A DNA stretch of 64,000 nucleotides from Saccharomonospora azurea NA-128 (lineage in GTDB: Bacteria; Actinomycetota; Actinomycetes; Mycobacteriales; Pseudonocardiaceae): contig NZ_CM001466.1 of the NCBI RefSeq assembly GCF_000231055.2, positions 3,238,398 to 3,302,397 of the forward strand, given 5' to 3'. The notes beneath the pieces were generated by a model. That model was not told the DNA's origin. It searched no databases and was given only the letters and a program-made list of their open reading frames with translations. The translations under genes were made by a program, and so were the position numbers. The first letter of the stretch is position 1. Every line of letters starts with the position of its first letter. Of this stretch, positions 31,948-40,323 are shown in pieces.

Positions 31948-32871
31948 TCAGTAGTAGTACGGGTAGTCCGACCAGTCCGGGTCTCGCTTCTCCAGGAAGG
32001 CGTCGCGGCCCTCCACCGCTTCGTCCTGCTGGTAGGCCAGCCGCGTCGTCTCGCCCGCGAACACCTGCTGACCCACGAGGCCGTCGTCGATGAGGTTGAA
32101 CGCGTACTTGAGCATGCGCTGGGCCGTGGGGGACTTCCCGAGCACCTCCCAGGCCCAGTCCAGTGCCTCGGCCTCCAGCCGCTCGTGCGGCACGGCCTTG
32201 TTCACAGAGCCCATCGCGTGCGCTTCCTCCGCCGTGTAGGGCCGGCCGAGGAAGAAGATCTCCCGTGCGAACTTCTGCCCCACCTGCCGCGCCAGGTAGG
32301 CGGAGCCGTAGCCGCCGTCGAACGAACCCACGTCGGCGTCGGTCTGCTTGAACCGCGCGTGCTCGGCGGAGGCCAGCGTGAGATCGCACACGACGTGCAG
32401 CGAGTGCCCGCCACCGGCGGCCCAGCCGGGCACGACCGCGATCACGACCTTCGGCATGAAGCGGATCAGCCGCTGCACCTCCAGGATGTGCAGCCTGCCC
32501 GCGCGGGCGGGATCGATCGTGTCGGACGTCTCGCCGCTCGCGTACTGATAGCCGGAGCGGCCGCGAATACGCTGGTCGCCACCGGAACAAAACGCCCAAC
32601 CGCCGTCCTTGGGAGAGGGACCGTTGCCGGTGAGCAGGACGCAGCCCACGTCCGAGCTCATCCGGGCATGGTCGAGCGCGCGGTACAGCTCGTCCACGGT
32701 GTGCGGGCGGAAGGCGTTACGCACCTCCGGCCGGTCGAACGCGACGCGCACGACGCGCTTGCCGGATCGGCTCTTCCTCGAACGGTGGTATGTGATGTCG
32801 GTGAAGTCGAAGCCGGGGACCTCGTCCCATTCGGCGGGGTCGAACAGCTCCGAAACCTGGGTGTGGGGCAC
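31948..32871 (-). CDS. menB: 1,4-dihydroxy-2-naphthoyl-CoA synthase
   Basis: 307 residues from GTG at 32871. Crotonase-fold enzyme that cyclises o-succinylbenzoyl-CoA. Characteristic segments: CVLLTGNGPSPKDGGWAFCSGGDQ with the following RIRGRSGYQYASGE active-site loop, VVPGWAAGGGHSLHVVCDLTLAS (oxyanion hole), QTDADVGSFDGGYGSAYLARQVG, and the C-terminal EKRDPDWSDYPYYY. Reading further upstream would be antisense to menD. TATTCT (32884 to 32879) lies 7 nt before the GTG, so the mRNA should be leaderless. Confidence 0.96.
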   Translation of the reverse strand: MPHTQVSELFDPAEWDEVPGFDFTDITYHRSRKSRSGKRVVRVAFDRPEVRNAFRPHTVDELYRALDHARMSSDVGCVLLTGNGPSPKDGGWAFCSGGDQRIRGRSGYQYASGETSDTIDPARAGRLHILEVQRLIRFMPKVVIAVVPGWAAGGGHSLHVVCDLTLASAEHARFKQTDADVGSFDGGYGSAYLARQVGQKFAREIFFLGRPYTAEEAHAMGSVNKAVPHERLEAEALDWAWEVLGKSPTAQRMLKYAFNLIDDGLVGQQVFAGETTRLAYQQDEAVEGRDAFLEKRDPDWSDYPYYY

Positions 32872-32878
32872 GCCTGGG

Positions 32879-32884
32879 AGAATA
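32879..32884 (-). promoter_or_regulatory. -10 box of leaderless promoter (menB)
   Basis: TATTCT on the minus strand, 7 nt, then the menB GTG at 32871. Confidence 0.6.
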
Positions 32885-32988
32885 GGCCGTGTGCTTCCTC
32901 TGACCGACACCCCGGCGCGGCGCCGTCGTCGTGAGTCGTTTCGCGGCGTTGCCGGGGACGGAGTCGACGTCGTCGAGGGGGCCCGCCG

Positions 32989-34671
32989 GTGAATCCCTCC
33001 ACAGCGCAGGCTCGCGTGCTCGTGGACGAACTCGTGCGCAACACGGTGTCCCACGTGGTGCTGAGTCCGGGCTCCCGCAACGCCCCTCTGTCGTTCGCGC
33101 TGCACGACGCCGCGGCGGCGGGCAGGCTCACGCTGCACGTGCGCATCGACGAGCGCAGTGCGGCCTTCCTGGCTCTGGGCATCGCCGCGCGCACGGGCAG
33201 GCCGGTCGCGGTGGTGTGCACGTCGGGCACGGCGGCCGCGAACTTCCACCCCGCGGTGCTGGAGGCCGACCGGGCGGGGGTGCCGTTGATCGTGCTGACG
33301 GCCGACCGGCCGCCGGAGCTGCGGGCCGCGGGGGCGAACCAGGTCGTGGAGCAGCGCCACCTGTACGGCGGCGCGGTGCGCTACTTCGACGAGCTCGCCG
33401 TCGCCGAGCGCAAGCCGGGGCAGAACGCGTACTGGCGCAGCCAGATCTGCCGGGCCTGGAACGCCGCGTACGGCGAGTGGCGGTGCGGGCCGGTGCACCT
33501 CAACATCCCGTTCCGCGAGCCGCTCGTGCCCGAGCCAGTCGGCACCGCCGGGGCCGACTGGCCCGAATCCCTCGACGGCAGGCCGCAGGGTGCGCGGTGG
33601 ACCGAGCTGCCCGATTTCGGCGCGCTCCCGTCGTTCGTGGTGCCGTCGGCCCGGCACGGCCTGGTGATCGCGTGTGACGCCGGGGTGCGGGCGGCCAGCG
33701 AGTGGGCCGAACTGCACGGCTGGCCCGTGATCGCGGAGACCGGTGGCCTGGGGCTCGGGGGCACGACGGCGATCTCCGCCGGCGTGTGGCTGCTCGGGTT
33801 GGAGGAGTTCGTCGCCGAGCACAAGCCGGAGCAGGTGCTGTGCATCGGCAGGCCCACCGTCTTCCGGCAGGTGCAGCGCGTGCTGTCGGACTCGGACGTC
33901 GAGGTGCTGCTCGTGCGGCCCGACTCCGACTGGCCCGCCCCGGCGCACAACGTGCGGCAGGTGGGGCAGTGGTTCGACGAACCGGCGAAGCCCGCCGACC
34001 CGGAGTGGCTGCTGCGCTGGCGCCGGGCCGACGCGGCCGCCACGGCGGCGGTGCGGGAGACCCTGGCCGACGCGCCGTGGCCGAACGGGCTGAGTGTGGC
34101 GAACGAGCTGGTGGAGAACCTGCCCGAGGACTCCCTGCTGGTGGTGGGTTCGTCCAACCCGACGCGGGACGTCGCGCTCGTCGGCGGGTGCAGACCGGAC
34201 GTGCTGGTGCACCGCAACCGCGGGGTCGCGGGCATCGACGGCACGCTGTCCACGGCCTCGGGCGCGGCGCTGGTGCACCCCGGGCCGTCGTACGCCTTCG
34301 TGGGCGATCTGACCTTCCTGCACGACGTCAACGGCCTGCTCACGGGGCCGTCGGAGCTCCGCCCCGATCTCACGGTCGTGGTGCTCAACGACGACGGCGG
34401 CGGGATCTTCTCGTTGTTGGAGCAGGGCGAGGAGGAGCATCGGGGCAGCTTCGAGCGGATCTTCGGAACTCCCCACGGCGCCGACCTGTCCGCTCTCTGC
34501 GCGGGATACGGGGTGCCGCACACGCTCGCCGAGTCGCGGGCGGCGCTGCGTGAGGCGCTCCGGCCCGCTCCCGGGCTGCGCGTGGTGGAGGTGCGGGTCG
34601 ACCGTTCCCGGCGCCGGGACCTGCACGCGGGGCTGCGGGCCGCGGTGGCGAGGGCCGTCGGCACCCGGTAG
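32989..34671 (+). CDS. menD: SEPHCHC synthase (menaquinone biosynthesis)
   Basis: 560 residues from GTG at 32989 (AGGGGG upstream). Thiamine-diphosphate enzyme that adds the succinic semialdehyde unit from 2-oxoglutarate to isochorismate. N-terminal VVLSPGSRNAPLSFAL and VVCTSGTAAANFHPAVLEA, QVVEQRHLYGG, and C-terminal ThDP/magnesium-binding FVGDLTFLHDVNGLL followed by VVVLNDDGGGIFSLL. Normal length. Divergent from menB across about 117 bp. Confidence 0.96.
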   Translation: MNPSTAQARVLVDELVRNTVSHVVLSPGSRNAPLSFALHDAAAAGRLTLHVRIDERSAAFLALGIAARTGRPVAVVCTSGTAAANFHPAVLEADRAGVPLIVLTADRPPELRAAGANQVVEQRHLYGGAVRYFDELAVAERKPGQNAYWRSQICRAWNAAYGEWRCGPVHLNIPFREPLVPEPVGTAGADWPESLDGRPQGARWTELPDFGALPSFVVPSARHGLVIACDAGVRAASEWAELHGWPVIAETGGLGLGGTTAISAGVWLLGLEEFVAEHKPEQVLCIGRPTVFRQVQRVLSDSDVEVLLVRPDSDWPAPAHNVRQVGQWFDEPAKPADPEWLLRWRRADAAATAAVRETLADAPWPNGLSVANELVENLPEDSLLVVGSSNPTRDVALVGGCRPDVLVHRNRGVAGIDGTLSTASGAALVHPGPSYAFVGDLTFLHDVNGLLTGPSELRPDLTVVVLNDDGGGIFSLLEQGEEEHRGSFERIFGTPHGADLSALCAGYGVPHTLAESRAALREALRPAPGLRVVEVRVDRSRRRDLHAGLRAAVARAVGTR

Positions 34672-34715
34672 GGGACACGCCACTTTCGCCCGTGTTTCCA
34701 CGGTGGTCGGAGCAC

Positions 34716-34721
34716 TACCGT
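34716..34721 (+). promoter_or_regulatory. -10 box of leaderless promoter (M1 peptidase)
   Basis: TACCGT, 8 nt, then ATG at 34730. Confidence 0.45.
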
Positions 34722-34729
34722 TCGTGAGC

Positions 34730-36244
34730 ATGCGCAAACGAACACGTGTCTACGCCGCCGGTGTGGCGACGAGCCTGGCAGCGGTGCTGACGGCCACCAC
34801 GGCGAGCGCCGCGCCCGCGCCCGGAACGCCCGGGGTCGGCGACCCGTACTACCCAGGCGACGGCAACGGGGGCTACGACGTCATCCACTACGACATCCGG
34901 CTCACCTACGAGCCGGGCACCGACCACCTCTCCGGCACCACGACGATTCTCGCGACGCCCACGGCGGAGCTGTCGAGCTTCAACCTCGACTTCGCCCTGG
35001 ACGTCGAGTCGGTGCGGGTGAACAACCGCCCGGCGCGGGTCGATCGTGATCCCGCCGACCCGACCGAGGTCGTGGTCACCCCGGCCGCCGAGCTGGCGCC
35101 CGGTGAGCCGATGACGGTCGTGGTCCGCTACGCCGACACCCCGTCGGAGGTGGAGGTGAACGGTTTCACCGCGTGGAAGCGCACCGACACCGGGGCCCTG
35201 GCCGTCGACGAGCCGCACGTCGCCGAGTGGTGGTACCCCTCGAACGACCACCCGACCGACAAGGCGACCTACGACGTGTCGGTGGCGGTGCCCGACGACG
35301 TCGCCGCCCTGTCGAACGGCGTGCTCACGGGACAGAGCAAGACCCGCGCGGGATGGACGCGCTGGAACTGGCGCAGCGCCGAGCCGCAGGCCACGTACCT
35401 GACGTTCCTCGCCGTGGGCGACTACGACGTGCGTTCGTCCACCACACCGAGCGGGCTGCCGAGCCTCAACGCCTACGACGCGGGGCTGGGAGAGATCCGC
35501 CCGGCGGCCGAGGCGAGTGTGGAGCGCACCCCCGAGGTCGTGGAGTTCCTGGAGGAGCTGTTCGGGCCGTATCCGTTCGAAGCGCAGGGCGGCGTGGTCA
35601 CGCACGGCCTGGGCTTCGCGTTGGAGACGCAGACGCGGTCCGTCTACGACGCCGGGTTCTTCAGCCGGGGGTCGAACATGTCGGTCGTGGTGCACGAGAA
35701 CGCTCACCAGTGGTTCGGCGACTCCGTGTCGCTCGGGGCGTGGAGCGACATCTGGCTCAACGAGGGCTTCGCGAGCTACGCCGAGTTCCTGTGGTCGGAG
35801 CACGCCGGTGAGGGCACGGCCGCCGAGCTCGCCCAGTACCTCTACGACTCGATCCCGGCCGACGACCCGTTCTGGCAGGTGCTGCCCGGTGACCCGGGGG
35901 CGGAGAACCAGTTCCACGCGGCGGTCTACGACCGCGGTGCGCTCGCCGCGCACGCGCTGCGCACGACGGTGGGCGACGAGGTGTTCGTCGAGATCCTGCG
36001 CACGTGGCTCGACACCTACCGCGGTACCCACGCCACGCTGGACGACTTCGTGGCGCTGGCCGAGGAGCTGTCGGGAACGCAGCTCGACGAGGTGTTCGAC
36101 ACCTGGCTGTTCACGAAGGGCAAGCCCGAGGTCGGACCGAACGGCGCCTCGGCGGACTCGGCGGCGAGGACGACCGCGGTCACCGAGCCGGAGTCGTTCC
36201 GCGAGATCTCCTTCACGCACGAGCAGCTGGCGAAGCGCCACTAG
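34730..36244 (+). CDS. Secreted M1-family zinc metallopeptidase
   Basis: 504 residues. Sec signal peptide: Arg/Lys-rich start (MRKRTRV), hydrophobic GVATSLAAVLTATTASA and an AxA-type cleavage site before APAPGTP. M1 aminopeptidase-like: N-terminal beta domain from DVIHYDIRLTYEP, GLGFALETQTRSVYD in place of GAMEN, then zinc site VVHENAHQWFGDSVS (HExxH) with the third ligand Glu in IWLNEGFASYAEFLW. Predicted extracellular peptidase. It lacks the long C-terminal helical domain of PepN-type enzymes, so it is the short secreted type found in actinobacteria. ATG at 34730 preferred; GTG at 34724 is possible. Confidence 0.92.
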   Translation: MRKRTRVYAAGVATSLAAVLTATTASAAPAPGTPGVGDPYYPGDGNGGYDVIHYDIRLTYEPGTDHLSGTTTILATPTAELSSFNLDFALDVESVRVNNRPARVDRDPADPTEVVVTPAAELAPGEPMTVVVRYADTPSEVEVNGFTAWKRTDTGALAVDEPHVAEWWYPSNDHPTDKATYDVSVAVPDDVAALSNGVLTGQSKTRAGWTRWNWRSAEPQATYLTFLAVGDYDVRSSTTPSGLPSLNAYDAGLGEIRPAAEASVERTPEVVEFLEELFGPYPFEAQGGVVTHGLGFALETQTRSVYDAGFFSRGSNMSVVVHENAHQWFGDSVSLGAWSDIWLNEGFASYAEFLWSEHAGEGTAAELAQYLYDSIPADDPFWQVLPGDPGAENQFHAAVYDRGALAAHALRTTVGDEVFVEILRTWLDTYRGTHATLDDFVALAEELSGTQLDEVFDTWLFTKGKPEVGPNGASADSAARTTAVTEPESFREISFTHEQLAKRH

Positions 36245-36265
36245 CTCGGTCGATATGCTCGCCGT

Positions 36266-36787
36266 GTGAACCTCGACGGCCCCGAGTCCACCCAGGAAGC
36301 ACAGGCGCCCGAGGCGCGACGCGCGCACGCTCTGCGCCTCGGTGCCTGGGGCGTGCTCGGGGCCGCCTCGGTGATCACGTTGCTGGCGGTACTGGTGGTG
36401 CTGGGCGCGTTCCGCAACGACCAGGTGATCGCCGAGAACCACGGCACGGCCACGGCCCTGGTCGAACAGGTCATGTTCGACCGCACGCTCATCCGCTACG
36501 ACACCCCCGACGGGGTGTCGCACAGCCCCGAGAACGGGGTGCTCTACCCGGACGGCCTCACCGCGGGGCAGCTCGTGCGCATCGAGTACGACACCACCGA
36601 CCCGGAGCTCGCCAAGGTCGCGGGGCGGACGTGGTTGCTGACGCTGCTGCCCGTGTCGACGACGCTGCTGTTCACGTGGCTCGTCGCCGGCCCGCTGGTG
36701 TGGTTCCTCCGCTCGCGCCTGCGCACGCTGTCGGCGTCGTCCGGGCCCGCGCGGACTCCCGAGACGTCGGTGCCGCGCCAGGGCTGA
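36266..36787 (+). CDS. DUF3592 membrane protein (Rv0556-like)
   Basis: 173 residues from GTG at 36266, 6 nt after TATGCT (36254-36259). Two transmembrane helices (LGAASVITLLAVLVVLGAF and LLTLLPVSTTLLFTWLVAGPLVWFL) flank an external domain with FDRTLIRYDTPDGVSHSPENGVLYPDGLTAGQLVRIEYDTTDPE, the DUF3592 pattern. Unknown function; conserved next to menD/menG as Rv0556 is in mycobacteria. Confidence 0.82.
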   Translation: MNLDGPESTQEAQAPEARRAHALRLGAWGVLGAASVITLLAVLVVLGAFRNDQVIAENHGTATALVEQVMFDRTLIRYDTPDGVSHSPENGVLYPDGLTAGQLVRIEYDTTDPELAKVAGRTWLLTLLPVSTTLLFTWLVAGPLVWFLRSRLRTLSASSGPARTPETSVPRQG

Positions 36788-36912
36788 CCCGGCCGCGCGA
36801 CCACCCGCACGACCAGCCGGAACGACCTTCGTGAACCGTGCCGAGGCGGGCCCGCGCTTCGGTCGCGTGCTGCTCGGCCTGCGGGTTCGTACGTCGGCCG
36901 AAGGGGCCCGAC

Positions 36913-36918
36913 TAGACT
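36913..36918 (+). promoter_or_regulatory. -10 box of leaderless promoter (menG)
   Basis: TAGACT, 6 nt, then ATG at 36925. Confidence 0.55.
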
Positions 36919-36924
36919 CCCGCC

Positions 36925-37623
36925 ATGGCCCGAGCGAGCCTGGACAAGGACCCAGCCGATGTCGCCGCGATGTTCGACGGCGTCGCGAAGCGTTACGACC
37001 GCACGAACTCCGTGATGACGTTCGGCTTCGACCGCCGGTGGCGGGTCATCACGGGCCGGGTGCTCGACGCCCGTCCCGGCGAGCGGGTGCTCGACCTGGC
37101 CGCCGGAACCGGGGTGTCCACCGAGGAGTACGCCAGAGGCGGCGCGTGGTGCGTCGCGGCCGACTTCTCGCTCGGCATGCTCCAGGGAGGCCGCGACCGC
37201 GGACTGCCGATGGTGGCCGCCGACGCGCTGAAGCTGCCGTTCGCCGACGAGTCCTTCGACGCGGTCACGATCTCGTTCGGCCTGCGCAACTTCGTCGACA
37301 CCTCCGCGGCCCTGACCGAGATAGCGCGGGTCGTCAAGCCCGGCGGCAGGCTGGTCGTGTGCGAGGTGTCGACGCCCACGTTCGCGCCCATCCGGTTCGT
37401 CTACCGCAAGTTCGCCCTGCGGCTGATGACCTGGTTCGGCAGGCGGGTCTCGTCGAACCCGGACGCGTACGTCTACCTGTTCGAATCCATGCTGACCTGG
37501 CCGAACCAGCGGCGGCTTGCGGAGATCATCGCCGACTCGGGGTGGCGCAGCGTCGAGTGGATGAACCTCACGTTCGGCGTCGTGGCCATCCACCGTGCAT
37601 GGAAGGCGAAGAGCGCCTCGTAG
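36925..37623 (+). CDS. menG: Demethylmenaquinone methyltransferase
   Basis: 232 residues (also named ubiE/menH). SAM-dependent methylation of demethylmenaquinone, the last ring step of menaquinone synthesis. [27 protein letters not shown] motif [17 protein letters not shown], and the UbiE signatures [20 protein letters not shown] and [20 protein letters not shown]. Its TAG stop is part of the next gene's predicted -10 box. Confidence 0.95.
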   Translation: MARASLDKDPADVAAMFDGVAKRYDRTNSVMTFGFDRRWRVITGRVLDARPGERVLDLAAGTGVSTEEYARGGAWCVAADFSLGMLQGGRDRGLPMVAADALKLPFADESFDAVTISFGLRNFVDTSAALTEIARVVKPGGRLVVCEVSTPTFAPIRFVYRKFALRLMTWFGRRVSSNPDAYVYLFESMLTWPNQRRLAEIIADSGWRSVEWMNLTFGVVAIHRAWKAKSAS

Positions 37624-37626
37624 ACT
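37621..37626 (+). promoter_or_regulatory. -10 box overlapping the menG stop codon
   Basis: TAGACT whose first three bases are the menG stop; 6 nt later is the ATG at 37633. Confidence 0.5.
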
Positions 37627-37632
37627 CGCCGC

Positions 37633-38907
37633 ATGACTCACGACGCGGAGGTCATCGTCGTCGGTGCGGGCCCGGCGGGCTCCACCGTCGCCACCTATCT
37701 CGCCCGGGCGGGCGTCGACGTGCTCGTACTCGAGAAGACGAGCTTCCCTCGCCCGAAGGTGTGTGGTGACGGACTCACGCCCCGCGGCGTGAAGCAGCTC
37801 ATCGACCTCGGCATCGACACCAGCCAGGAAGCGGGCTGGGTGCACAACCGGGGCCTGCGCATCCTCACCGGTGAGCTGACGCTGGAACTCGACTGGCCGG
37901 ACCTCACCGCCTACCCGCCGTACGGTGTCTCGCGCACGCGCCAGGACTTCGACGACCTGCTCGCGAAGACGGCCGTCAAGGCCGGGGCGCGCCTGCTGGA
38001 GCGCACCACCGTGACCGGCGCGATCACCGACGAGCGCACCGGCCGGGTGGTCGGCGTCGAGGCGAAGCAGGGACCCGAGCGCAAGCCCGTCACCTACCGC
38101 GCGCCGCTCGTGCTGGCGTGCGACGGGGTGTCGGCGCGGCTCGCACTGTCGGTCGGCATCCAGAAGAACGACAGCAGGCCGATGGGCGTCGCGGTGCGCC
38201 GCTACTACCGCAGTCCCCGTCACGACCAGGCGTACATCGAGGGGCACCTGGAGCTGTGGGACCGCAGCGACCCGCGCAACCCCGCCCTGCTGCCGGGTTA
38301 CGGCTGGGCGTTCCCACTCGGCGACGGCACCGTCAACGTCGGTCTGGGCATGCTGTCGACGTCGAAGTCCTTCCGCAGCATCGACTACCGCGCGCTGCTG
38401 CGGTCGTGGCTCGACTCGACCCCGGAGGAGTGGGGTTACCGCGAGGAGAACGCGGTCGGGCGCGTCGGCGGAGCGGCCATCCCCATGGGCTTCAACCGCA
38501 CACCGCACTACCGCGACGGCCTGTTGCTGCTGGGTGACGCCGGCGGCATGGTGAGTCCCTTCAACGGCGAGGGCATCGCGGCCGCGATGGAGTCGGCGCG
38601 GTTGGCCGCCGACCACGTGGTACAGGCGCTCGCCCGCCCGGAGGGGCCGTCCCGGGAGCGGGCGCTACAGGGCTACCCGCGTGCGGTGGCCGATCTGATG
38701 GGCGGCTACTACCGCCTGGGCAACCTCTTCGCCAAGGCCATCGGCAACCCGAAGGTCATGCGCGCCGCGACCAAGTACGGCCTGCGCATCCAGCCGCTGA
38801 TCCCGTTGGTGTTCAAGGGCCTGTCGGGTTGTTACGACCCGAAGGGCGGCGACGCCGTCGACCGCCTCGTCGCCACGCTGTCACGGCTCGCGCCCGCGCC
38901 GCGCTGA
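37633..38907 (+). CDS. menJ: Geranylgeranyl-reductase-family flavoprotein, probable menaquinone reductase MenJ
   Basis: 424 residues. N-terminal FAD-binding VIVVGAGPAGSTVATYLARAGVDVLVLEK, PRPKVCGDGLTPRGVKQL (family signature), and the second FAD motif LLLLGDAGGMVSPFNGEGIAAAMESARLAADHV. This is the geranylgeranyl reductase family; the mycobacterial homologue next to menG (Rv0561c, MenJ) saturates one isoprene unit of menaquinone-9. Assignment rests on family and position. Directly upstream of the nuo regulatory region. Confidence 0.88.
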   Translation: MTHDAEVIVVGAGPAGSTVATYLARAGVDVLVLEKTSFPRPKVCGDGLTPRGVKQLIDLGIDTSQEAGWVHNRGLRILTGELTLELDWPDLTAYPPYGVSRTRQDFDDLLAKTAVKAGARLLERTTVTGAITDERTGRVVGVEAKQGPERKPVTYRAPLVLACDGVSARLALSVGIQKNDSRPMGVAVRRYYRSPRHDQAYIEGHLELWDRSDPRNPALLPGYGWAFPLGDGTVNVGLGMLSTSKSFRSIDYRALLRSWLDSTPEEWGYREENAVGRVGGAAIPMGFNRTPHYRDGLLLLGDAGGMVSPFNGEGIAAAMESARLAADHVVQALARPEGPSRERALQGYPRAVADLMGGYYRLGNLFAKAIGNPKVMRAATKYGLRIQPLIPLVFKGLSGCYDPKGGDAVDRLVATLSRLAPAPR

Positions 38908-39128
38908 CGGTCGGCGGAGGCGGTCCGACACGTCCCACGCCCCAGTGGGAAAGATCACAGTACGCCCGTACTCCTATGTGGCGGGGGCCACGTATCGGAG
39001 TGTTTTGTGCAGGTCGCACAGGGTGTCCACCGAGGGGCCAGAACGCCCTTGACGTCGCCGTACCGCATCTGGTTGCGCCGGGGGGCTAGCGACAAGGTGT
39101 GAGTTGCGTCTTACACTGCACCCATGTT

Positions 39129-39146
39129 TTGTGAAGGGCTTCACAA
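39129..39146 (+). promoter_or_regulatory. Rex operator 1 upstream of nuoA
   Basis: TTGTGAAGGGCTTCACAA: perfect match to TTGTGAANNNNTTCACAA. Begins about 12 nt after the candidate -10 TACACT, overlapping the expected transcription start, so Rex binding should block nuo transcription. Confidence 0.93.
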
Positions 39147-39160
39147 CCGCGTAGGGCGGC

Positions 39161-39178
39161 TTGTGAACGGCTTCACAA
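39161..39178 (+). promoter_or_regulatory. Rex operator 2 upstream of nuoA
   Basis: TTGTGAACGGCTTCACAA: a second perfect match, centred 32 bp (about three helical turns) from operator 1, so two Rex dimers would lie on the same face of the DNA. Confidence 0.93.
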
Positions 39179-39225
39179 GCCGGGTTGGTTGCGCCGTTCG
39201 TGACAGAGGTGGTCGAGAACACAAA

Positions 39226-39241
39226 GTAAGGCGGTCCTTAC
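39226..39241 (+). promoter_or_regulatory. Unassigned inverted repeat in the nuo leader
   Basis: GTAAGG-CGGT-CCTTAC, a perfect 6-bp inverted repeat with 4-nt spacer, about 26 bp upstream of the TAGAGT box. Could bind another regulator; not a Rex site. Confidence 0.4.
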
Positions 39242-39338
39242 CCACAGCGGTGTGGCGTAGGTCCCTTAGAGTCTCGCCACGACAGTCAGTTGTCGACCAT
39301 GTCCGTTACGCAGCGGCGCGTGAAAGGATGGTGCCGCA

Positions 39339-39767
39339 GTGATTCCCTCGATCTCCTCGGTGTCCGCGGTAGAGGTTCTGGCGCAGGGGAGCGCGGATTC
39401 CGGCCTCGGCGTTTTCCTCCCACTCGTCCTGTTGCTCGCGCTCGCGCTCGCGTTCGCGCTCTTCTCCGTCCTGTTGGGACCGTTGCTCGGCCCCAGCCGG
39501 TACAACAAGGCCAAGCTCTCCGCCTACGAGTGCGGTATCGAGCCGTCCCCGCAGCCGCTCGTGGGCGGCGGCCGCATGAACATCGCCTACTACGTCACGG
39601 CGATGCTCTTCATCCTCTTCGACATCGAGATGGTGTTCCTCTTCCCCTACGCCGTGTCGGCGGACTTCCTGGGGCTGTGGGGAGTCGCGGCCGTCTCGGT
39701 GTTCATCGCGACGTTCTTCATCGCCGACATCTACGTGTGGCGGCGCGGCGGGCTGGATTGGAACTGA
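39339..39767 (+). CDS. nuoA: NADH-quinone oxidoreductase subunit A
   Basis: 142 residues from GTG at 39339. Small membrane subunit with three helices ([61 protein letters not shown]) and the conserved loop [13 protein letters not shown] whose Cys lies near the quinone channel. First gene of a complete fourteen-gene complex I operon under apparent Rex control. Confidence 0.95.
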   Translation: MIPSISSVSAVEVLAQGSADSGLGVFLPLVLLLALALAFALFSVLLGPLLGPSRYNKAKLSAYECGIEPSPQPLVGGGRMNIAYYVTAMLFILFDIEMVFLFPYAVSADFLGLWGVAAVSVFIATFFIADIYVWRRGGLDWN

Positions 39768-39774
39768 TCGAACC

Positions 39775-40323
39775 ATGGGTCTCGAAGAGAAGCTCCCGAA
39801 CGGCATCCTGCTGGCGACGCTGGAGGGCGTGGTCAACTGGGCGCGCAAGAACTCGATGTGGCCGGCCACGTTCGGTCTCGCCTGCTGCGCCATCGAGATG
39901 ATGACCACCGGCGGTTCGCGCTACGACATCTCGCGGTTCGGCATGGAGCGCTTCAGTGCCACGCCCCGCCAGGCCGACCTGATGATCGTCGCGGGCCGGG
40001 TCACGCAGAAGATGGCCCCGGTCCTGCGCCAGATCTACGACCAGATGGCCGAGCCCAAGTGGGTGCTCGCCATGGGCGTGTGCGCCTCCTCGGGCGGGAT
40101 GTTCAACAACTACGCCGTCGTGCAGGGCGTCGACCACATCGTTCCGGTCGACATGTACCTGCCCGGATGTCCGCCGAGGCCCGAGATGTTGCTCGACGCG
40201 ATCCTCAAGCTCCACGCCAAGGTGCAGGACGAGCCGATGGGTCCGCGGCGGGCGGCGCTGCGGGCCGAGAGCGGGAAGCAGACGGAAATCATCCCGTCGT
40301 CGATCAAGTTCGCGAAAAAGTGA
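39775..40323 (+). CDS. nuoB: NADH-quinone oxidoreductase subunit B
   Basis: 182 residues. Carries the terminal [4Fe-4S] cluster N2 that reduces menaquinone: adjacent Cys in [11 protein letters not shown], third in [12 protein letters not shown], fourth in [10 protein letters not shown]. Peripheral arm subunit at the membrane interface. Starts 7 nt after nuoA and its stop overlaps the nuoC ATG. Confidence 0.97.
   Translation: MGLEEKLPNGILLATLEGVVNWARKNSMWPATFGLACCAIEMMTTGGSRYDISRFGMERFSATPRQADLMIVAGRVTQKMAPVLRQIYDQMAEPKWVLAMGVCASSGGMFNNYAVVQGVDHIVPVDMYLPGCPPRPEMLLDAILKLHAKVQDEPMGPRRAALRAESGKQTEIIPSSIKFAKK

Larger units (their letters stand above)
38908..39338 (+). promoter_or_regulatory. Regulatory region upstream of the nuo operon
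   Basis: A 431-bp gene-free stretch. It holds a palindrome AGTACGCCCGTACT (38959-38972), a candidate promoter GCGACA (39089-39094)-17 bp-TACACT (39112-39117), two Rex operators (39129-39146, 39161-39178), a second inverted repeat GTAAGGCGGTCCTTAC (39226-39241), and a second possible -10 TAGAGT (39267-39272). No ORF with coding character was seen in it. Confidence 0.75.

Noticed and set aside
32872-34737. Extension of the menB frame to ~929 codons
   Set aside because: It would be antisense to menD; the GTG at 32871 has a -10 box 7 nt upstream and matches MenB length.
36831-37769. 312-codon plus-strand frame overlapping menG
   Set aside because: Runs out of frame across menG and into menJ, Arg-rich without motifs; shadow of the real genes.
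39005-39022. Possible third Rex operator (TTGTGC..GCACAGG)
   Set aside because: The distance between TGTG and CACA is one base shorter than in the Rex consensus and the outer positions do not match; probably chance.
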